Shown here piece by piece: positions 17,185 to 26,959 of a stretch of 64,000 nucleotides of DNA. This DNA is from Bryobacteraceae bacterium (lineage in GTDB: Bacteria; Acidobacteriota; Terriglobia; Bryobacterales; Bryobacteraceae), in the NCBI GenBank assembly GCA_019752335.1, contig JAIEMJ010000009.1:62001-126000 (forward strand), read 5' to 3'. The notes below the pieces were generated by a model. That model did not search any database, was not told where the DNA came from, and saw only the letters and a program-made list of their open reading frames with translations. Each line of letters starts with the position of its first letter. The stretch's first letter is position 1. The translations under genes were made by a program, and so were the position numbers.

Positions 17185-20100
17185 ATGGGACGAGTCACGC
17201 TCGCACTCGCGTTCTGCCTCGCCTGCCTCTCCTCGAGTGCGCAGGAGATCCGTTTTCGTCGTTACCTGGCTGAAGACGGACTCGCCAATCTCGCCGTGCA
17301 GCGCCTGTTTCAGGATATCCAGGGCTACCTCTGGATCGGCACGCAGAACGGCCTCTATCGCTTTGATGGGGGAGAGTTTCGCCATTACGCGGTCTTCGCC
17401 GGCGACTATGTCGAAGGCATCTTTCAAACGTCTGACCGCACCATTTGGGCCGCGGGCGCCCGCTGGCTCGGGCGCGTGCGGGGTGACGCTCTCGAACCCT
17501 TTGCGCTGCCTCCCGGCGCCCGGATTTCTGGGGGACAAGCATTGGCCGAGGTGGGGGGCCGCCTGCTCGTTGGCACCGACCTTGGTGTCTGGCAGGTCGA
17601 CTTAACTACAGGCGCCGGCACTTGGTACTGGCAGGGCGCGGCTGGCGGCGTACTGGCGGAAGGTAACTCCGTCTGGTTCGGTTGCGGCCGCCAGATCTGC
17701 GCCGCGCAGGACGGGCGCGTCCGCACCTATGCCACTCCGGCTGGTGGACCCTGGCTCGCCTTCGCGCGCGACGATGGCGGGCGCCTCTGGTCGCGCGGCA
17801 CCCAGTCACTGGCCGTGCTGGAACCGCCTTCGTCTGACTTCCGCCTCTTTGAAACGCCCGCTTTTTCCGTCGCGCGTACGCAGCTTCCCTTGCTCAAGTT
17901 GGACCGCCGAGGCCGCCTCCTGATCCCGCTCCGCGCGGGACTGGGCCTCTGCGCAGGTTTCGACTGCCGCCTGATCGAGAAGCGTCAAGGCATCGCGCCT
18001 TCCGTCCGCGACGCGTTGATGGACCGCGAAGGATCCCTCTGGCTAGGCCACTCCGGCCAGGGCGTGGCGCGCGCCCTGGGCTTCGAAGAGTGGTCCTCCT
18101 ACACCGCAGCTTCCGGCCTCGAGTCCAATACCGTTTGGCGTATTGTGCGGGAGAATAGCCAGACTCTGTGGGTGGGCTCCGAGGACGGCCTCTTCCGCGG
18201 CACGCGGGCCCGCTCCAATCTTCCCTGGCGCTTCGAAGCCCTTCCCCAGTTGGCGGGCATTCCCGTCCGTGGGCTGGCGATCGACACCGAACGCCAGCTT
18301 TGGATCGGCTCCACTACCGGTGAGTTCTTCCGGCTGCCTCTCGACGGACCCCGCGTCGCGCAGCCGATGACCTTGCCCATCGGCCCGGGCCAGAAGTTGC
18401 GCGTGAACAAAATCGTCGTTGCCCGCGACGGCGCGGTCTGGGTGCTTACCGGCTTGGGCATCTTTTCGCGGCCACGGGGCGGCGTTTTTGCGGCCGTGCC
18501 AGGGCCTCCGCGCGACCTCCCAGCTGTCTATAACCTCCGCGAAGAGCCCAACGGCGAGCGTTGGATCGCCGGAGCCGCCGGGCTCCTGCACTTCGACGGC
18601 CAACGTTGGGAACTCCTCACCACACGCGATGGCCTGAAGCAGAACTTCACGGCGGGACTCACGTTGGATTCGAGCGGCGCCATCTGGGTGGGCTACCATG
18701 GACCTGCCGGCGTCACCCGGCTCACGCGCTTCGCCAACGGCCGCCGCGAAGCGAAGCACTTTGGCACGGCCGACGGCCTGGTGTCGCCGCTTTCCTACTC
18801 GCTTGAGACCGATGCCGAGGGCCGGATTTGGAATGGCACCGACGCCGGCATCTCCGTTTATCAGGATGGCCGCTGGAGCCGCACTTTCCGCCGCGCTGAC
18901 GGCCTGCTCTGGGACGATTGCAACAGCGAGGCCTTGCTGGCCGAACCGGACGGCTCCATGTGGATTGGCACCAGCGGCGGCCTGGCGCAATACACCCCGC
19001 TTCCCGCCTCGCCCGTCTGGCTGGAGCCACGGCTCGAGATCGCCCAACTGAGTCTCGAAGGGCGGACTTACTCGCCGGCGGACCGGCCGCGCGTGGCGAT
19101 GTCGCGGGCGGCTCTATCGCTTTCTTTGGCTTCGTTGCTCTACCGCCACACCGACGTCGAGATCCGCTACCGGCTGCGGCGGGAGGACGGTTGGGATCCG
19201 GAGCCCGCCTGGACGGTGCGCCCGGGCGGCTATGTTTCGCAACTCAACTTTCTGGCCGGGCAGCCCGGCGAACAGGTCTTCGAGGCCCAGGCCCGGCTGC
19301 GTCAAGCGCCGTGGCCGGAAGCCGTTACCCGCTTCCGCTTCACCGTCCTTAGGCCTTGGTGGATGACCTACTGGGCCATCGCCGGCGCGCTGGTCGCGCT
19401 CGCCCTGCTCCTCTACGCGGGACTGCGGTATCGTTTGGCACAGGAGGCGGCCCAGCGGTTGGCCCTAGAGAAAGCCGTCGCCGAACGTACCCATGAACTG
19501 GTGGAGGCCAAAGCGCGCGCCGAGCAGGCCAGCAAGCTCAAAAGCGAATTCCTCGCTGGCATGAGCCACGAAATCCGCACGCCGCTCAGCGGCGTCCTCT
19601 CGCTTACTGACCTGGTGCTCGCCACGTCGCTCACCGGCGATCAACGCGAGAGCCTCGATAGCGTGCGGTTGAGCGGCCGCTCGCTGATGGCCCTCCTGAA
19701 TGACCTGCTCGACCTCTCGAAGATCGAAGCTGGCAAGCTCGAAGTCACTGTGGGCCACGTCCCGGTACGCAATTGCGTCCAGACCGCGCTCAATATCTTT
19801 CGCGCGCAAGCCATCGCCAAAGGGCTCACACTGGCCAGCGACGTGGACGCTGCCGTGCCCTACCTCGTCCAGACGGACGAACTGCGCCTCTGTCAGATCC
19901 TCAATAACCTCTTAGCCAATGCCTTGAAGTTTACTGAAGCGGGCTCGATTTTGATTACCGTCAACCGCGCCGAAGGAACTGACCGCTTGCACTTCGCCGT
20001 CCGCGACACCGGCATCGGCATTCCCGCCGACAAGCAGCAGACGATTTTTGAGGCCTTCCGTCAGGTGGATAGCGGCACTACCCGCAAGTACGGCGGCACT

Positions 20101-20694
20101 GGCCTGGGCCTCTCCATCTGCCGGAAGCTCACTGTCCTGCTCGGCGGCGACCTCTGCGTCGAAAGCGCCCCGGGCCGCGGCAGCACGTTCCACTTTTCGA
20201 TTCACGCGCCCGAGGCCGGTGGCCAGCCAGCGAGCCTCGATCCCCGCGAGTCGCCCGTTCCCGTGACACTGGCGCCGCCGGCCGTACCGCTTCGCGTGCT
20301 GGTGGTGGACGATAACAAAGTGAACCAACTCGTCGCCCGCAAGCTGATCGAAAAGCTCGGCCACCTGCCGGAGACGGCTGGTGACGGACTCGTGGCCCTC
20401 GAACGGATCGCGCAAAGCTCCTATGACCTCGTGCTGATGGACGTCGAGATGCCCCAGATGGATGGCCTCGAAACCACGCAGCGCATCCGCCTACGCGAGG
20501 CTGCTGAGGACCAGGGAAAACGCCTTCCCGTTGTGGCCATGACGGCGCGGGTGATGGCTGGCGATCGCGAAGAGTGCCTCTCCGCCGGCATGGACGACTA
20601 CCTCGAGAAGCCCATCGACGTCGACCGCCTGGGCCGCATCCTGCGCTCGTTGAGCGACGGCGCGTCGCGGCTATCCCCCGTGGCCAGACCTTAA
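17185..20694 (+). CDS. hybrid sensor histidine kinase with periplasmic beta-propeller sensor
   Basis: This large (1169-residue) two-component hybrid protein has a signal peptide ([15 protein letters not shown]). Repeated two-component-regulator propeller motifs follow ([43 protein letters not shown]), then a Y_Y_Y-type domain (about 620-720) and one membrane helix (about 728-748). The kinase core has [12 protein letters not shown] with phospho-acceptor His795, N-box [17 protein letters not shown] and [11 protein letters not shown]-terminal receiver ([22 protein letters not shown]) has Asp1086 as acceptor. No separate output protein is adjacent, so phosphate probably passes to an unlinked phosphotransfer or response protein. 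Seven bases separate it from tetR. Confidence 0.92.
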   Translation: MGRVTLALAFCLACLSSSAQEIRFRRYLAEDGLANLAVQRLFQDIQGYLWIGTQNGLYRFDGGEFRHYAVFAGDYVEGIFQTSDRTIWAAGARWLGRVRGDALEPFALPPGARISGGQALAEVGGRLLVGTDLGVWQVDLTTGAGTWYWQGAAGGVLAEGNSVWFGCGRQICAAQDGRVRTYATPAGGPWLAFARDDGGRLWSRGTQSLAVLEPPSSDFRLFETPAFSVARTQLPLLKLDRRGRLLIPLRAGLGLCAGFDCRLIEKRQGIAPSVRDALMDREGSLWLGHSGQGVARALGFEEWSSYTAASGLESNTVWRIVRENSQTLWVGSEDGLFRGTRARSNLPWRFEALPQLAGIPVRGLAIDTERQLWIGSTTGEFFRLPLDGPRVAQPMTLPIGPGQKLRVNKIVVARDGAVWVLTGLGIFSRPRGGVFAAVPGPPRDLPAVYNLREEPNGERWIAGAAGLLHFDGQRWELLTTRDGLKQNFTAGLTLDSSGAIWVGYHGPAGVTRLTRFANGRREAKHFGTADGLVSPLSYSLETDAEGRIWNGTDAGISVYQDGRWSRTFRRADGLLWDDCNSEALLAEPDGSMWIGTSGGLAQYTPLPASPVWLEPRLEIAQLSLEGRTYSPADRPRVAMSRAALSLSLASLLYRHTDVEIRYRLRREDGWDPEPAWTVRPGGYVSQLNFLAGQPGEQVFEAQARLRQAPWPEAVTRFRFTVLRPWWMTYWAIAGALVALALLLYAGLRYRLAQEAAQRLALEKAVAERTHELVEAKARAEQASKLKSEFLAGMSHEIRTPLSGVLSLTDLVLATSLTGDQRESLDSVRLSGRSLMALLNDLLDLSKIEAGKLEVTVGHVPVRNCVQTALNIFRAQAIAKGLTLASDVDAAVPYLVQTDELRLCQILNNLLANALKFTEAGSILITVNRAEGTDRLHFAVRDTGIGIPADKQQTIFEAFRQVDSGTTRKYGGTGLGLSICRKLTVLLGGDLCVESAPGRGSTFHFSIHAPEAGGQPASLDPRESPVPVTLAPPAVPLRVLVVDDNKVNQLVARKLIEKLGHLPETAGDGLVALERIAQSSYDLVLMDVEMPQMDGLETTQRIRLREAAEDQGKRLPVVAMTARVMAGDREECLSAGMDDYLEKPIDVDRLGRILRSLSDGASRLSPVARP

Positions 20695-20758
20695 GCGGAT
20701 CGCCGCCTCTACGATCCCACTCGCGATGCATCTCGCCGGCGGCTCGTTCAGCTAACTC

Positions 20759-21724
20759 CTAGTCCGCGACTCCATCTTCGTGCGATGGCCAAATTCCCGC
20801 CGCGTCGGGCTTACGCTTGTAGCGTTCCACTCCCACGCCCACCGGGCCCTGCTTCGTCCGCTCCAGCACCTTCGTCATCTCCGGCGGACCCATGCGCTCC
20901 AAGCTCTTCAACACGCCCACATTGTGCTCCAACTGCTCCACCGTCTCCACGCCCGAAACCAGCGTATCGATGGATTGGCTCCAGGAGAAACGCAGGCACT
21001 CCGTGATCGTGGCGATCTTGGCCGTGCCGATCGCGCCCATCGCGTTCGACTTCATCCCAATCCGGCCCCAGCCCTTCTTGCCGACTTCAGGCAATACGTT
21101 CTTGACGAAGCTCAGATAGTGCGGGTCCACCAAATTCACCGGGTGCTGCACCGTCTCCCAACCATCGAACGAGCGTAGCAGGCGCAGGTGAACTTCGGGG
21201 TCAGCGTGGCCGGTGAAGCCGATATGGCGGACCTTCCCCTGCTTCTTCGCCAGTACAAAGGCTTCGAGCGAACCGCCGGGGCCCAAAATCTTGTCCACCT
21301 CGGCTTGCGTCACCACCTCGTGGCACTGCCACAGGTCCAGGTAATCGGTCTTCATGCGGCGCAGCGTGTTTTCGAGCTGCTCCATGGCGGACGTCTTGTC
21401 GCGCTTCTCGGCCTTGGACATGAGCAGGATCTTCGCCCGCCGGCCTTCGCCGAGTGCCTTGCCGTACACCTCGTCCGAGCGCCCGTCGTGGTACTTGGCG
21501 GCGCTATCGAAGAAGTTCACGCCGAGGTCCATCGCGCGGTGGATGATGCGGATGCTCTCCGCCTCGTCCTTGCGCCAATACATGTGGGCGCCGCCGAGCG
21601 TGAAGCGTGAGACATTCAGGCCCGTGCGCCCCAGCTTCGCCATCGGCATCGGACCTTCCGCGAAGGCCGCGAAGCTGGCGCCCAGGGCGAGCGGGGTGGT
21701 TTGAAGAAATTGCCTGCGTTGCAT
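20759..21724 (-). CDS. Tat-exported aldo/keto reductase
   Basis: This 321-residue protein starts with a twin-arginine signal (MQRRQFLQTTPLALGASFAAFA) followed by an aldo/keto reductase barrel. The catalytic tetrad is visible: Asp in GVNFFDSAAKYHDG with Tyr in DEVYGKAL, Lys in LLMSKAEK, and His in LDLWQCHEV. Such Tat-exported reductases are common in Solibacter-type genomes. A periplasmic location needs folded export with NAD(P)H-type cofactor; that part is inference. The substrate is unknown. TAAACT ends seven bases before the ATG and no ribosome binding site is seen. Confidence 0.9.
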   Translation of the reverse strand: MQRRQFLQTTPLALGASFAAFAEGPMPMAKLGRTGLNVSRFTLGGAHMYWRKDEAESIRIIHRAMDLGVNFFDSAAKYHDGRSDEVYGKALGEGRRAKILLMSKAEKRDKTSAMEQLENTLRRMKTDYLDLWQCHEVVTQAEVDKILGPGGSLEAFVLAKKQGKVRHIGFTGHADPEVHLRLLRSFDGWETVQHPVNLVDPHYLSFVKNVLPEVGKKGWGRIGMKSNAMGAIGTAKIATITECLRFSWSQSIDTLVSGVETVEQLEHNVGVLKSLERMGPPEMTKVLERTKQGPVGVGVERYKRKPDAAGIWPSHEDGVAD

Positions 21725-21746
21725 GCCTAGCAGTTTATCGCGGAAG

Positions 21747-23000
21747 CTACTGACCGAGGACGCGGCGGCGGACGCGGTCCCAGAGCGAGAGTTCTTCGGG
21801 TTCCACGGTGTCCGGCATTTCGAGCGGTGGCAGGTCTTCGGGCGCGGTGGGCAAGCGCGGCCGCTCGACGCGGGCCTGATCCCGGAACTTCACCTTGTTG
21901 CCTTCGAAGATATAACGGCGCCGCCAGAAGACACCGTCGCTGTCTTCGAGGACCAGGTTGAAGACGGGCGCGCCTTGCGCCGGATCCATGACGCGGATGG
22001 GCAAATAGCCCGTAAGCTCTTTCTCCCAATGTGCGGTCTCGTAGCGATGGCGGCGCGTGTTGAAGACGAGCACGCGGAAACTATCAAACTGGTAGGGCTT
22101 CGCCCGCTGGCTCATGGTGGTCCACAGAAAGCTTTGCTTCCGGCCTTTCTCGCTATCCACCACTTCGCCCAGCGCAAAGTACGACGTAATGCGATTGCGG
22201 TTGGCGTACTGCGCCACTTCATCCGGCAGGGCCATGGTTAAATTGCTCGACAGTACCCAGCCGATGCCGCCGCTCTTGGTGCGCACCAGGGTCCAGTCGT
22301 CGTACTTGGGGCCCACGTCCAGCGGCTGCACTTTGTTCAGGAGGACGGCGTTTTTCACGCCGCCGCGGCTGGGCTTCTTGGTTTCTGGCTCGGCCGGGTC
22401 CGCACGCGAGAGGTCCTTCCAGTCGGCCGGCAAGGCCGGAGCCCGGGGCGCCGGGGGCGGCGGCAACTTGGGTTCGTCGCTCTCCGCGGCCTTCTTCTTC
22501 GTCCGCTTGCGCGCCGCCGTTTTGGCCGGCTCCAGCGGACCCTGATACGGCGTCCGCAACGCCACCCGGTGGCCGAGTACCTCCACCTGCTCCTCCGCCG
22601 GCACCTTGTCAAAGCTGGGCGACTGCCGGTTCGGACTCGTGTGGACATTCATCACGTCGTAGGCCTTGGCGTGCCCCATGGGCACCGTATCCCGGAAGTC
22701 CTTGGCAATCTGCTTCAGCGCGTCCATATCCTGGGAGCGCACGAGAGACCGGCCATCGAGCCAGCCCTCCTTGCCGCTCACCGTCCGGACCTGCGCAAAG
22801 CGGCGTTTCCACTGCACAATATCCAGCGCTTCGCCAAAGACAGCGGTCTCTACCACCTCAGAGCGCGGAGTTAAGTCCTTGCGCAGTTCGAGGCGCTTCT
22901 CGCCGGCGAAGGCGTGGGCAATGACGCGCTTCGGCGGCGGACCGTCAGGTCCGCAACCGGTGAGAAGGAAAAGGGCGAAAACGACACGCGAAACGGACAT
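21747..23000 (-). CDS. SH3-domain lipoprotein
   Basis: This 417-residue predicted lipoprotein has lipobox LTGC, with the lipidated Cys at residue 16. At least two bacterial SH3-like repeats are visible: KRLELRKDLTPRSEVVETAVFGEALDIVQWKRRFAQVRTVSGKEGWLDGRSL (about 35-90) and a later KTKSGGIGWVLSSNLTMALP block. A Lys/Pro-rich linker (about 150-210) separates them, and the C-terminal 150 residues are unassigned. It is probably anchored in the periplasmic face of a membrane and binds peptidoglycan or a protein partner. No enzyme motif was found. Confidence 0.75.
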   Translation of the reverse strand: MSVSRVVFALFLLTGCGPDGPPPKRVIAHAFAGEKRLELRKDLTPRSEVVETAVFGEALDIVQWKRRFAQVRTVSGKEGWLDGRSLVRSQDMDALKQIAKDFRDTVPMGHAKAYDVMNVHTSPNRQSPSFDKVPAEEQVEVLGHRVALRTPYQGPLEPAKTAARKRTKKKAAESDEPKLPPPPAPRAPALPADWKDLSRADPAEPETKKPSRGGVKNAVLLNKVQPLDVGPKYDDWTLVRTKSGGIGWVLSSNLTMALPDEVAQYANRNRITSYFALGEVVDSEKGRKQSFLWTTMSQRAKPYQFDSFRVLVFNTRRHRYETAHWEKELTGYLPIRVMDPAQGAPVFNLVLEDSDGVFWRRRYIFEGNKVKFRDQARVERPRLPTAPEDLPPLEMPDTVEPEELSLWDRVRRRVLGQ

Positions 23001-23091
23001 GGATTCTCTCGGGGGTGACTCTTCTCAATGTAACAGGCCGCGCCGCCAGTGGCGCGTAAACTCTGCCCGGGCGCTTTGGGCTATCGGGCAG

Positions 23092-23130
23092 GACGAAACC
23101 AACCGGGGACTCGTTGATTCTATTCACTTT
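23092..23130 (+). repeat. 39-bp interspersed repeat, copy 1
   Basis: These 39 bases, beginning GACGAAACCAACCGGGG and ending GATTCTATTCACTTT, recur without change at 39591-39629 and with four differences at 39736-39773. A further matching block, consensus ATACYYTATYTTGGCACG, lies about 85 bases after the start of this copy (23179-23202). Confidence 0.85.
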
Positions 23131-23358
23131 TCCTGCTGGCGGTGACTGGCGGACGACGGAACGGGCTTGCCGGGCTCATACTTATCTTGGCACGGGGGAA
23201 CAAACAAAGAACAATCTGGCGGGTAGCAAAGAAGGCGCTAAGGTGATTGGTTACAGGTCTTTGAGGCGTCGCGCAAATTGGTGTGACGCTGAGCCCGGGT
23301 GAAGGCTCGAATCCGCGTGACTCCAAATTCAGTTTGTCAGGGTCCTGGGCTACGGGCA

Positions 23359-23413
23359 GGGCGAGGTCTTCCGAGGCGGCGATCTGCCAGCGCTGGGGAT
23401 CCAGCGTCCGCAA
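23359..23413 (-). pseudogene. fragment duplicated from the ThuA-domain gene
   Basis: About 55 bases match 24908-24962 inside the intact ThuA gene with five differences. On the minus strand the fragment encodes LRTLDPQRWQIAASEDLAL; the intact gene has LRTLDPQRWQITASEDLAL. It is not part of a complete gene. Confidence 0.75.
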
Positions 23414-23520
23414 CCGCTCAAGTGCTGGTCGGGAAACAAGCTCCGAGGTATCGCTTGCCAGCAAAGTAAGAACGGCCAGCGGGGCTTTTTTACTGAAGGC
23501 AATCCGTCTCTAACCGAATA

Positions 23521-23751
23521 CTCATCATCGGAGGCCAAAGCGGCGACGAGCGTATCCGGCACGAACGGGTGAAAAACGTGCCGGCGAGCTACTACCGGAT
23601 TCAGGACTACCGGACGCTGAGCATCCAGGAGCGGGGCCGCCGGACGCCGTATCAGTTTTTCACGAATCCCTTCATTGAGCGCGTGTTTCGCGATTTTTCG
23701 AGCGTGAAGATGTATCTGACGCGGGATCATCTGCGTCCCCGATCTGCCTGA
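23521..23751 (+). pseudogene. orphan reading frame, probable gene remnant
   Basis: An open frame encodes IIGGQSGDERIRHERVKN, then PASYYRIQDYRTLSIQERG and PYQFFTNPFIERVFRDFSS before a stop. The composition looks protein-like, but there is no start codon with a ribosome binding site and I recognise no family. It may be the tail of a deleted gene, or chance. Confidence 0.25.
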
Positions 23752-23762
23752 TCTGGAACGGA

Positions 23763-25088
23763 TCAGGGGCGCAAGATTCCGGTGCGGACGCCGCCGATTT
23801 CGAGACCGAAGCGCGACGCCACCGCGCCGGTGTTCGACCGGCGGGCGTTTACCTGGTAGAGTCCGGGGAAGCCGGGGGCTTGGCCCGAGTAAAGCACCTC
23901 GACCTCAACGTCGTTGTGCGTGACGCGCGGCAAGAGCCGGGTGCGCTGATTCTCGTCGACGGCGCCGAGTCCGGTGGCCCACAGCGTGAAGGTGTCGCGG
24001 TCAAAGGTGACGGCGAAGATGCCGGGGGTGACGGGCATCACGCGCAACGGCAGGGCCGGGCTATTGGCGATACCGGCGCGCACGGTAAGCTCCGGCGCGT
24101 CCGGCAGGGTGTCCGGCAGCCGGACGTTCACCTGGCGCGGCGAAGCGTAGAGCAAAGGCAGCGGCACGCCGTTGAGCAACACGCTGGTACCGGCCAGACG
24201 GATGTGGTCCGATTCGGCGGCGACGCTGGAACCCGACGTGAGGCCCGTGCCGAAGAGCGTCACCAGTGACCCGGGCGAAACCGCGCCGGCGAAGTTAAAC
24301 TGGGCGGCTTCAGCCACGGCCGCGATCACGGGCGCCGGGCCCGTGCCGCGGGGCGCCGTGTCGGCTTCGCTAAGGCCGGTGATCCACTCCAGACCCTGGC
24401 GCAGCATACGTTGCACGCGGGCGTCCTCAAAGACGCTGCCGAAGTGGCCCAGCGCCGTGTAGAAGACGCGGCCGCGCCCGTAGGAACGCACCCAGGCCAG
24501 GGCGAAGTCGTTGTCGGTGCGATTGACGCCGTTGGCCTTCAGGTCCACGCTGCGCGTGTCGAGCGTCATCAGTACGCGGACGCGAGCCCGGTCAAAGGCG
24601 CGATGCTGGTAGATCTCGTCCACCAGGCTGAACGACGGCGGGAGCCCGCGCATCACGGTGTGGTCCGGCTCCTCCACGTCGAGCGTGACGCGCTGCGTCC
24701 AGGGATGGCCGTCGAAGTAGCCGCCCAGCATCTCGCCGTATTCGGGCCAGCTATAGAGCGTGTCGGAGGCGCTATGCGTCGCGCCGAAGCCGCCGCCGTT
24801 GCGCACGTAGTCGAGCAGGTCGCGCTTCTGGGCGTCGGAGAGAGCGAGTTCGCCGGAGGTGAAGAAGAAGACGGCATCGAACTCGCGCAGTCGGCTGGCG
24901 GTGATGAGGGCGAGGTCTTCGGAAGCGGTGATCTGCCAGCGCTGGGGATCGAGCGTGCGCAACAATTCGCGCGCGTTGGCAATGCTGTCGTGACGGAAGC
25001 CGGCGGTGTGCGAGAAGTAGAGGACACGCTTGGGTTGAGCGCTTGCGCCGGCCGCGAGTAGCAAGAGTGAGGCTAGCAGTCGCGTCAT
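23763..25088 (-). CDS. ThuA-domain protein with C-terminal TIGR03437 domain
   Basis: This 441-residue secreted protein has a signal peptide (LLASLLLLAAGASAQ). Residues about 20-235 are a ThuA (trehalose-utilisation, glutamine-amidotransferase-like) domain: RVLYFSHTAGFRHDSI, FDAVFFFTSGELAL, GGGFGATHSASDT, GRGRVFYTALGHFGSVF. Residues about 245-438 are the Solibacter C-terminal domain (GSLVTLFGTGLTSG, SPRQVNVRLPDTLPDAPEL, GFPGLYQVNARR). ThuA proteins act on sugars or keto-sugars in other bacteria; here secretion suggests polysaccharide or glycoside processing, an inference. TACACT ends six bases before the ATG. A scrap of this gene is duplicated at 23359-23413. Confidence 0.88.
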   Translation of the reverse strand: MTRLLASLLLLAAGASAQPKRVLYFSHTAGFRHDSIANARELLRTLDPQRWQITASEDLALITASRLREFDAVFFFTSGELALSDAQKRDLLDYVRNGGGFGATHSASDTLYSWPEYGEMLGGYFDGHPWTQRVTLDVEEPDHTVMRGLPPSFSLVDEIYQHRAFDRARVRVLMTLDTRSVDLKANGVNRTDNDFALAWVRSYGRGRVFYTALGHFGSVFEDARVQRMLRQGLEWITGLSEADTAPRGTGPAPVIAAVAEAAQFNFAGAVSPGSLVTLFGTGLTSGSSVAAESDHIRLAGTSVLLNGVPLPLLYASPRQVNVRLPDTLPDAPELTVRAGIANSPALPLRVMPVTPGIFAVTFDRDTFTLWATGLGAVDENQRTRLLPRVTHNDVEVEVLYSGQAPGFPGLYQVNARRSNTGAVASRFGLEIGGVRTGILRP

Positions 25089-25094
25089 GCCTTG

Positions 25095-25100
25095 AGTGTA
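25095..25100 (-). promoter_or_regulatory. TACACT -10-like hexamer, leaderless geometry
   Basis: TACACT ends six bases before the ThuA gene ATG. The intervening CAAGGC could alternatively act as a short ribosome binding site. Confidence 0.4.
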
Positions 25101-25191
25101 GGCTCATTCCGCGGCCTTCGCGATGCAAGCCGATAGGAGCGGGAGTGCAGACCGTCCCCCTTCAGCCTTCCTTCCGATCGGGCATATATGA

Positions 25192-25731
25192 TCACGGGTC
25201 TAGTGGGGGTCGAGAAGAATCCTCCTGGGTTACCTGATATTTTTTCCAGCGACCGCCTTTTCGATAGATAACGTTGGCAATGTCCTGGAACACAACAAAT
25301 ACTGCCGCGCCAACTAGCTCTCCACCAACTTTGCGGTCCGAGGGATTGTTTCCAAGAGCCGCTTTCGCCTCCTGTGGGCCTAGGACGGTCCACAATTCAA
25401 AAAGCCCACGTGTTCCAAGCTCTCCCCCTTGCAGCAATCTACGGGTTCGAGGATCGACGAGGTCTTCCCAAACAACTTCACGTTTGCCCCCCGAACAATA
25501 CACCAAGCCACGCTGCCCAGCTTCAGTAATCACCATAACTAAGGTCTCCATCGTTCCCCGGCCAGAGAAATCTGCGCGAAAATAGTAGGGATTAGCTAGA
25601 AAGTTGGGCTTGAGTATCGGTTGTGTCTCTAAACAGCGCAGCACAGACCGTGGCCGAAATGGTTCCGAACGCCACTGTCCGAACATGAGAGGCGCAACCG
25701 ACAAGACGACGAACAGCGTTTGTTTCAGCAC
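25192..25731 (-). CDS. hypothetical secreted protein
   Basis: This 179-residue frame starts at GTG with GGAG nine bases upstream and has a signal-peptide-like N-terminus (MLKQTLFVVLSVAPLMFGQ). The mature part contains YYFRADFSGRGTMETLVMVITEAGQRGLVYCSG, which suggests a beta-rich fold. I recognise no family. It opens a patch of small genes whose base composition looks less GC-rich than the neighbours. Confidence 0.55.
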   Translation of the reverse strand: MLKQTLFVVLSVAPLMFGQWRSEPFRPRSVLRCLETQPILKPNFLANPYYFRADFSGRGTMETLVMVITEAGQRGLVYCSGGKREVVWEDLVDPRTRRLLQGGELGTRGLFELWTVLGPQEAKAALGNNPSDRKVGGELVGAAVFVVFQDIANVIYRKGGRWKKYQVTQEDSSRPPLDP

Positions 25732-25917
25732 TCAAGTTATCTCCAATTAACTCCATTCAAAATTTTCTGAAAATGAACGTGGTTGTCGTGGCCAGGAATA
25801 AAAGAATATCCTCGCTCTGCGCCGAATCTAGTGGCTGGAAAGTGCCGGGAACCAGGCCAAGTAGGCTGGCACCGAATCCCCTGCCGAATCCCGTGATTCT
25901 GGCAGTCGCGAAAACTC

Positions 25918-26343
25918 TCATGAAACTGTAGTCGAAGCCTTCGCGGACATTCCCGGCTGGGAGTTCCGGCGATAAGGCGTCACCGCTATGATCCGGAGCC
26001 AGCCACAGAGGATCTCGACATCGGTCGTCGTACCCCGCGCGCGAAGCCTAAGTTGCCCGCCTGCAGCTCGCTCGATCAATATTGAAACCTGATTCTCAGT
26101 CGACCAACCACTCAGTGTGATTTGCTCAACACCCAATGCCTGGAGGTCCATTGTCACAGCATTGTTATCTTGGAGCCTCCATTTCGCAGGGGGGCTTGCC
26201 GGGTAGTCTCGCAACTGGACTACCATCGTCACCGTAGGTCCTTCGTGTTCGAGCAATAATGTGCTTAAAGTGATGTTTTCCAGAGATGGCTCTTGCTGAA
26301 ACATTTCAATTGCTCTTGGGTTCTCGATCACGCTACTCCACAT
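25918..26343 (-). CDS. Imm50-like immunity protein (orphan)
   Basis: This 141-residue cytoplasmic protein resembles immunity protein 50 of polymorphic toxin systems: W near the start, PSLENITLSTLLLEHEGPTVTMVVQLRDYP, then PPAKWRLQDNNAVTMDLQALG and ITLSGWS. That order (psl-l-dgp, pP-kW, n-v-l-l, gW) is how I remember the family; I could not run a search. GAGGA six bases before the ATG is a good ribosome binding site. No toxin gene is adjacent, so it may be an orphan immunity gene kept against neighbours' toxins. Confidence 0.55.
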   Translation of the reverse strand: MWSSVIENPRAIEMFQQEPSLENITLSTLLLEHEGPTVTMVVQLRDYPASPPAKWRLQDNNAVTMDLQALGVEQITLSGWSTENQVSILIERAAGGQLRLRARGTTTDVEILCGWLRIIAVTPYRRNSQPGMSAKASTTVS

Positions 26344-26435
26344 GGTTTTCCTCTAATTCTCGCCTGGATTTTTTGTACGGATATTGGGGTTTGGTGTCGG
26401 GCATTCACGCCGTGTCGTTTTTGCTGGCTTTGTGA

Positions 26436-26684
26436 TTATTTTGAATTGGGTCGGTGACGAGATGCGGACACCATTAACCAACCCCTCCGCCCTCGATGCT
26501 TAATGCCTTCGAAGAGGCGCACGTAAAGGATACTGCCCAGCGGAATCGCAAGAATCGCTGCAACCCATGAGGCTTCCGCCGATCCTGTCCAGCGCCAAAC
26601 CGCCCGGTGCACGCCATTTGGCAGGGCCACATAGAACACAGCGAACAGAAGGAGGGCAATCATTTCTTGATTGGCACTCCGCAT
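26436..26684 (-). CDS. small two-helix membrane protein, hypothetical
   Basis: This frame of 82 residues has two predicted membrane helices, MIALLLFAVFYVALPNGV and WVAAILAIPLGSILYVRLF, followed by a basic tail. No clear ribosome binding site precedes ATG 26684; a second ATG at 26663 is also possible. The frame continues open upstream to 26996, but that part looks non-coding and overlaps the RHH gene. The family is unknown. Confidence 0.4.
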   Translation of the reverse strand: MRSANQEMIALLLFAVFYVALPNGVHRAVWRWTGSAEASWVAAILAIPLGSILYVRLFEGIKHRGRRGWLMVSASRHRPNSK

Positions 26685-26959
26685 GAAGGCTGGAAACAGG
26701 GCTGGAACGGAAGGCTGCAAAGTGCCCGCCACCGGATCGGGGGGAGCGGAACGGAACGATGGTTCATTTTGGAACGGGATAGTTTTCAATTTGAAACACT
26801 TCACCACCTCGAGCCTCCCGCAATCCATTTTAACCACGTACGCCGACTTTGGTTCGCAGCGTCCCTCTACCTTCCGGTGCGCAAACCGCATGACTTTCGT
26901 CCGGGACAACTCTACGCCATCACCCAGCGCGGCAATGGCGGCCAGTGGATTCATCTTGA

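Larger units (their letters stand above)
23001..23762. other. long intergenic stretch with repeats and gene remnants
   Basis: This 760-base interval has no gene I can support. It contains one copy of a 39-base interspersed repeat, a related downstream block, a degraded copy of a piece of the neighbouring ThuA gene, and a short orphan frame. It looks like a scar of past insertion or deletion. Confidence 0.6.

Noticed and set aside
23290-23330. GGCTCGAATCC resembling a tRNA T-loop
   Set aside because: No acceptor stem, anticodon arm or D-arm could be placed around it, so it is not a tRNA and there is no sign of an attachment site.
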